DNA of 64,000 bases from Alphaproteobacteria bacterium (GTDB taxonomy: Bacteria; Pseudomonadota; Alphaproteobacteria; Bin95): positions 124,001-188,000 of the forward strand of contig JACKII010000001.1 of the NCBI GenBank assembly GCA_020638555.1. The letters are read 5' to 3'. A program made the translations under genes and the position numbers. This document shows positions 60,007-64,000 of this stretch, piece by piece. Within the stretch, counting starts at the first letter, position 1, and each line of letters begins with the position of its first letter. The notes under the pieces are model-generated. The model saw nothing but the letters and a program-made list of their open reading frames with translations, was not told the origin of the DNA and ran no database searches.

Positions 60007-60642
60007 GTGCTGCACGAACTTCGCACCTACACGTTTCGCGCCGGCCAGGCCCCGCTCGCCGCCAAGAATTCCGGCACCGTCGCCCGCGATATTCGCGGCG
60101 ACGAGTACGGCAAGCTGGAAGGCTATTGGGTGCCCGAAGTGGGTCCGCTGAACCAGGTCATGCATTTGTGGAGCTATGACAGCTTCGCCCACCGGGAAGA
60201 GCGGCGGAAGGCGCTGGCCCAGAACGAGCGCTGGGGAAAGGAATATTTGCCTTTGATCCGGCCGATTATCCTGCGCCAGGACATTCGTCTGCTGAACCCG
60301 ATCATCGGGCCGGTGGCGCCGGTGGACGCCAGCAATCTGTACGAGTTCCGCTATTACCGATTGCAGGTCGGAGCAATGAAACGCTGGCTCGACCTGTTCA
60401 CCAAGGCGCTGACCGTGCGCGAGAAATATTCCAAGATCGTCGGCCTCTGGACCACCGAGGCGGGCCAGCCGAACGAGGTCTGCCATATCTGGGCCTACAA
60501 GGATTTCGCCGCGCGCATGCAGGCCCGCACCGCAGCCACCGAGGACGCGGACTGGCGGGCGTTCCTGAAGGAAGGCGGGCCACTGATCGAGGAAATGAAC
60601 AATGTTCTGATGCTGCCGTCGGCCCACTCGCCGTTGCAGTAA
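60007..60642 (+). CDS. NIPSNAP family protein, two-domain
   Basis: A 211-residue protein with two NIPSNAP-like repeats: HELRTYTFRAG ... LNQVMHLWSYDSFAHREERRKAL (about residues 3-70, in parts) and YEFRYYRLQVGAMKRWL ... EVCHIWAYKDF (about residues 112-180). The start is taken as GTG at 60007 because AGAGGA lies 10 bases upstream and the first repeat begins there. Function is unknown. A one-repeat relative is encoded at 21809. Confidence 0.85.
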   Translation: MLHELRTYTFRAGQAPLAAKNSGTVARDIRGDEYGKLEGYWVPEVGPLNQVMHLWSYDSFAHREERRKALAQNERWGKEYLPLIRPIILRQDIRLLNPIIGPVAPVDASNLYEFRYYRLQVGAMKRWLDLFTKALTVREKYSKIVGLWTTEAGQPNEVCHIWAYKDFAARMQARTAATEDADWRAFLKEGGPLIEEMNNVLMLPSAHSPLQ

Positions 60643-60865
60643 ACGGCAAGGGGCCGGTGGTAGGCTGAGGGCCGAAAATCCGTTTGGGCCTTGCGCCTCG
60701 ACCCGTGGCACAAGGGAGCGATGGAGCATCTGGGGAAGCTCTGTTTGAAGATTGATCAGGCGGCGGCGGCAAACGGCGTGGGGTACTGCACTCTGGCTCA
60801 AGTCATCGCCGCCGATCGCCGTCGGAGCCCGCGCGACACCTTGTTTTGCCGTCATCAAGCAGATA

Positions 60866-60880
60866 GAACGTATATCGAAC
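60866..60880. promoter_or_regulatory. LexA box (SOS operator), alphaproteobacterial type
   Basis: GAACGTATATCGAAC is an exact GAAC-N7-GAAC direct repeat (GTTC-N7-GTTC on the other strand), the LexA-binding pattern of Alphaproteobacteria. It ends 18 bp before the start of the ImuA-like gene, which predicts SOS control of that gene. Confidence 0.85.
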
Positions 60881-60898
60881 ATAAGGCGATTATGGTCG

Positions 60899-61741
60899 AT
60901 GACGATGACGGCAGAGACACACAGGATAGGGCTTCGCCGCTTGGCGGAGCTGGGGCCTGCGATGCGAGGTCTCACCACGACCGCTGCGGGACTGGCGGAT
61001 GCCGCGGCGGCAAGGACTCTCGTGACATTCGACAGTCCGTCTCTGGATTCCGCCCTGCCGGAGGGTGGGCTGCGGCGAGGCGCCGTGCACGAAATCCTGG
61101 GGCCGGGTCGGGATCGGCGGGGCGATGGGGCTGCCGCCGCGTTTGCCGCCGTGTTGCTCGGCCGGCTGATGCAAACGGACCCGGCACGGCGACCGGCCGT
61201 CTGGTGTTCAAACCGGAGGGTGGCGCTGCGACAGGCGGATTTGGCGGGCCGGCCCTACCCGCTCGGTCTGGCCGGATTTGGCGTGGCGGTGGACCGGCTG
61301 TTGTTCGTTGAGAGTGCTAGCGACGGTGAAGCCTTGTGGGCGACGGAAGAAACGGCCCGGAGTGCGGCTGCCGCCGTGCTGGTCGTCGAGCTTGGCCGGT
61401 TACCGGCCGTGGCCGCGCGCCGCCTGCAACTGGCTGCAGAAGCAAGCAATACGGCGGTTCTGGCGCTTCGTTCCGCCAGCGACGGCGTCGGCAATGGCTT
61501 CGTTCATAGCCGCTGGCAATTGCAGACCGTGCCAGCGACGGCGTCGGTCAGCGCCGGCGAATGCCGCTGGCGCCTGGATCTGCTCAGGTGCCGCGGGTCC
61601 TGGGGTATCCGGGGCGGCGGGGGCCGTGCGTCCTGGCTGTTGCGCTGGCGAAACGGCCGGTTGCGTTCGGAGCCCTGGCAGGACGAGCGCCCCGAAACGC
61701 CCGCCGAGCGCCATCCGCCGGCGCTGCGTATGGCCCGGTGA
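60899..61741 (+). CDS. imuA: ImuA-like SOS mutagenesis protein
   Basis: A 280-residue RecA-fold-like protein of the ImuA group (COG4544). LDSALPEGGLRRGAVHEILGP is the family hallmark (residues about 49-69 in the N-terminal half, quoted in part), and the Walker region is degenerate: GRDRRGDGAAAAFA. In most Alphaproteobacteria imuA is followed by imuB and dnaE2; here mnmE follows and neither partner is in the window. The ATG at 60899 is preferred over upstream in-frame starts because the LexA box lies just before it. Confidence 0.85.
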   Translation: MTMTAETHRIGLRRLAELGPAMRGLTTTAAGLADAAAARTLVTFDSPSLDSALPEGGLRRGAVHEILGPGRDRRGDGAAAAFAAVLLGRLMQTDPARRPAVWCSNRRVALRQADLAGRPYPLGLAGFGVAVDRLLFVESASDGEALWATEETARSAAAAVLVVELGRLPAVAARRLQLAAEASNTAVLALRSASDGVGNGFVHSRWQLQTVPATASVSAGECRWRLDLLRCRGSWGIRGGGGRASWLLRWRNGRLRSEPWQDERPETPAERHPPALRMAR

Positions 61742-61819
61742 TTTTCCTTGTCCGGTGACTTTCCCTGCCCGGCACGATAAGAGGGGCGCCGCAGCCGTGC
61801 TTTCTTGCCGACAATCCCG

Positions 61820-63166
61820 ATGCCGAGCGAATTCCTGTCCGCTTCCTCTGACACCATCGTTGCCCTGGCGAGCGGCAATCCGCCGGCCGGGGTGGCCGTG
61901 CTGCGTTTGTCGGGCGGGGCCGCGTTCGCTGTCTTGCAGGTGCTGACCCGCCCACCTTTGCCGGAGCCGCGGCGTATGGCGATGCGGGCGCTCCACGATC
62001 CGGACACCGGCGAATTGCTGGATCGCGCCCTGGCGGTACGGTTTGTGGCGCCGAACAGCTTTACCGGTGAGGATACGGTCGAACTGCACCTCCACGGCGG
62101 CCCGGCCATTGTCGCCGACACGCTGGCGGCGATCCTGCGCCAACCCCATTGCCGCCAGGCACGGGAAGGCGAGTTCACGCGGCGGGCATTCGACCATGGC
62201 AAGCTGGATCTGACGGCGGTGGAAGGCCTGTCCGACCTCGTCCGCGCCCGCACGGCGGCGCAGCGGCGCCAGGCGCTTTCGGCGGCGGGTGGCGAGGCGC
62301 ATCGCACATTGCTCGACTGGCGCGACCGGCTGTTGCGGGCCCGCGCGCTCACCGAAACCCTGATCGATTTCGTCGACGAGGATATTCCGGACGACCTGAT
62401 TGGCGACGCCCGGTCGTCCGTCGCGGCGGTCGCGCAGGCGATGCGGGCGGCCCTGGCCGATGCCGATGCGGGCTTTGCGGTGCGCGACGGCCTGCGGGTC
62501 GCCATTGTCGGCGCGCCGAATGTCGGCAAGTCCACGCTGCTCAACGCGCTCGCCGGCCGCGAGGCGGCCATTGTCTCCTCGGTGGCGGGCACCACGCGCG
62601 ACGTGGTCGAAATCACCCTGGATCTGGCCGGCCATCTCGTCATCATTGCCGACACCGCCGGCTTGCGGGAAACCGCCGACACCATCGAGGCCGAGGGGGT
62701 TCGGCGTGCGAAAGCGGCGATGCAGCGGGCCGACCTCTGTATCGAGGTGCGCGACCTCAGCGATCCGACCGCCATGGCCCGGATGGCCGATGACGGCCTG
62801 CCGGCGGACCGGACGGTCGTGTTCTGGAACAAGGCCGATCTCGCCGAACGGGATGCCCCCGCCGGAGCACTGGCCGGCGCGGCGGCGACCGGATGCGGGA
62901 TCGATGCGCTGCGGCAGCTGATCCTCGACACGGCGCGCGCGCTGGCCAGCCGGGGCGAGCACGCGGTGATCCAGCGCACCCGACATCAGACCGCGCTCGC
63001 CGCGGCGGTGGACGCCCTGGCGCTGTGGGAGGAAGCGGGCGTTTCCGAAGAGATTTTGGCATCGGCGCTCGATCATGCTATTCGGGCGCTGGATCAGGTG
63101 GTGGGCGCTTCCCATGTGGAGCACATGCTGGACATCATTTTTCGCGAGTTCTGCATCGGCAAGTAA
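61820..63166 (+). CDS. mnmE: tRNA modification GTPase MnmE
   Basis: A 448-residue GTPase that, with MnmG, installs the cmnm5 group on wobble uridine of tRNA. The formyl-THF-binding N-terminal domain is followed by the G domain: G1 GAPNVGKST (residues 231-239), G3 DTAGLRE, G4 NKADL. The C-terminus is FCIGK, with the conserved cysteine. The ATG at 61820 gives MPSEFLSASSDTI, the usual beginning; a TTG five codons upstream is less likely. mnmG follows 72 bp later. Confidence 0.97.
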   Translation: MPSEFLSASSDTIVALASGNPPAGVAVLRLSGGAAFAVLQVLTRPPLPEPRRMAMRALHDPDTGELLDRALAVRFVAPNSFTGEDTVELHLHGGPAIVADTLAAILRQPHCRQAREGEFTRRAFDHGKLDLTAVEGLSDLVRARTAAQRRQALSAAGGEAHRTLLDWRDRLLRARALTETLIDFVDEDIPDDLIGDARSSVAAVAQAMRAALADADAGFAVRDGLRVAIVGAPNVGKSTLLNALAGREAAIVSSVAGTTRDVVEITLDLAGHLVIIADTAGLRETADTIEAEGVRRAKAAMQRADLCIEVRDLSDPTAMARMADDGLPADRTVVFWNKADLAERDAPAGALAGAAATGCGIDALRQLILDTARALASRGEHAVIQRTRHQTALAAAVDALALWEEAGVSEEILASALDHAIRALDQVVGASHVEHMLDIIFREFCIGK

Positions 63167-63170
63167 CCGG

Positions 63171-63186
63171 GGTTTCACGTGAAACA
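63171..63186. other. parS-like ParB binding site between mnmE and mnmG
   Basis: GGTTTCACGTGAAACA matches the parS consensus TGTTTCACGTGAAACA at 15 of 16 positions, differing only at the first base if aligned without gaps, and has a perfect 14-bp palindromic core. It lies four bases after the mnmE stop. parA and parB typically lie just beyond mnmG-rsmG in Alphaproteobacteria, outside this window. Confidence 0.82.
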
Positions 63187-63238
63187 CGCGGAGTTCCTCG
63201 GTGGATCGGCACCGCCCAACGATAAGGACCAGGGTCTG

Positions 63239-64000
63239 TTGAAGTATGACGTGATCGTTGTTGGCGGCGGCCATGCCGGCACCGAAGCCGCAGCGGCGGC
63301 GGCGCGCCTGGGGGCCCGGGTCGCGCTGGTGACCCATCGCGCCGACACGATCGGTGAAATGTCGTGCAATCCGGCCATGGGTGGCGTCGGCAAGGGCCAT
63401 TTGATCCGCGAGATCGATGCGCTGGACGGCGTCATGGGACGGACTACCGATGCCGCCGGCATCCAGTTTCGCCTGCTGAATCGCAGCAAGGGCCCGGCGG
63501 TGCACGGCCCCCGCGCCCAGGCCGACCGGGTGTTGTACAGGCAGGCGGTGCAGCGCCTTTTGCGGCAATGGTCGAACCTGGACGTGATCGCCGACCCTGC
63601 CGCTGCGTTGATCTGCACGGCGAATGCGGTCGGCGGGATCGTCTGCGAGTCCGGTCTCGAAATCCGCGCCGCCGCCGTGGTGATCACCACCGGCACGTTT
63701 CTGCGCGGCATCATCCATATCGGCGAGAGGCAAACCCCCGCCGGCCGGTTCGGGGAGCCCGCCAGTAACCGCTTGTCGGAGGCGTTCCTGTCCGCCGGGT
63801 TTCATCTGAACCGCCTGAAAACCGGTACGCCGGCGCGGCTCGATCGCAACAGCATTGCTTATGACGCCTGTCAGTTGCAGCCGGGAGACGACCCGCCGCA
63901 GCCGTTGTCGACCCTGACGGCGGCCATCCAGAACCCGCAAATCCCCTGCCACATCACGCACACCACCCCGGCCGGCCATGCGCTGGTGCGGGAGAATGTG
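63239..64000 (+). CDS. mnmG: MnmG (GidA), 3' end beyond the window
   Basis: The first 254 or so residues of the FAD-binding partner of MnmE. YDVIVVGGGHAGTEAA is the dinucleotide-binding start, MSCNPAMGGVGKGHL and AAGIQFRLLNRSKGPAV are family signatures, and the frame is open to the window end. The start is taken as TTG at 63239 with AAGGA 10 bases upstream. A GTG at 63179, inside the parS site, is in frame and would add 20 residues. rsmG, parA and parB are expected next. Confidence 0.93.
   Translation, partial: MKYDVIVVGGGHAGTEAAAAAARLGARVALVTHRADTIGEMSCNPAMGGVGKGHLIREIDALDGVMGRTTDAAGIQFRLLNRSKGPAVHGPRAQADRVLYRQAVQRLLRQWSNLDVIADPAAALICTANAVGGIVCESGLEIRAAAVVITTGTFLRGIIHIGERQTPAGRFGEPASNRLSEAFLSAGFHLNRLKTGTPARLDRNSIAYDACQLQPGDDPPQPLSTLTAAIQNPQIPCHITHTTPAGHALVRENV

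Noticed and set aside
61400..63979. Minus-strand open frame of about 860 codons
   Set aside because: Antisense to imuA, mnmE and mnmG, all of which have clear family motifs.

Overview
This GC-rich window reads as chromosome from an alphaproteobacterium, probably Rhodospirillales-like. The evidence is the gene order dnaQ-coaE-aroE-maf-ppsR / hemE-hemJ-rho ... mnmE-mnmG, the order secB-fxsA-timA-mltA-smr, DUF2852 and Tim44-type adaptor proteins, and an alphaproteobacterial LexA box (GAAC-N7-GAAC). No rRNA, tRNA, CRISPR array, transposase or prophage was seen. The assignment rests on gene content and synteny, not on a database search.

Left part (0.3-15.3 kb), almost all on the minus strand. It holds a TauE/SafE exporter - TIGR02186 membrane protein - universal stress protein unit, murJ-trpS, and a HIT protein. 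Next is a histidine operon (hisB-DUF2628-hisH-GNAT-hisA-hisF-hisE) with tight overlaps and two non-his genes inside. It continues with an orphan ABC ATPase, an enoyl-CoA hydratase homologue, a hydantoinase A homologue without its B subunit, and a NUDIX/cupin pair.

Middle part (15.4-44.9 kb) is accessory metabolism in short units separated by palindromic repeats. It holds a cytoplasmic molybdopterin S/N-oxide reductase opposite a membrane-anchored glutamate-synthase-like protein, two HpcH/HpaI aldolases, a FAD-linked D-2-hydroxyacid dehydrogenase, and a GIY-YIG nuclease flanked by two copies of one repeat. It also holds a hydratase followed by a thiolase-like/DUF35 pair, asd, flavin enzymes (LLM class, nitroreductase, Baeyer-Villiger type), iron superoxide dismutase, a D-2-hydroxyacid dehydrogenase/aldolase pair, a frameshifted MFS transporter, and a lone xanthine-dehydrogenase-type large subunit. 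Five repeat families (called A-E here) sit in the intergenic gaps.

Right part (45-64 kb) is core genome. Minus-strand genes (RsmB-like methyltransferase, Smr, GST, mltA, Tim44-like) and plus-strand fxsA-secB are followed by dnaQ-coaE-aroE-maf-ppsR read leftward. A 470-bp gap then separates ppsR from hemE, and hemE-hemJ, rho, an ImuA-like gene, mnmE and mnmG (cut by the window end) read rightward. The gap carries two perfect TTATACACA DnaA boxes and a cluster of TCCCCA hexamers. ParB parS-like palindromes lie at 54995 and 63171. By synteny with the Caulobacter origin (between hemE and the RP001/ppsR homologue) this gap is very probably the chromosomal replication origin.

No clearly undescribed multi-gene system was found. 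The most worthwhile leads are the oriC/parS architecture, the GIY-YIG gene bracketed by palindromic repeats, the cysteine-less thiolase/DUF35 pair that may be a retro-aldolase, and the orphan SOS-box imuA.
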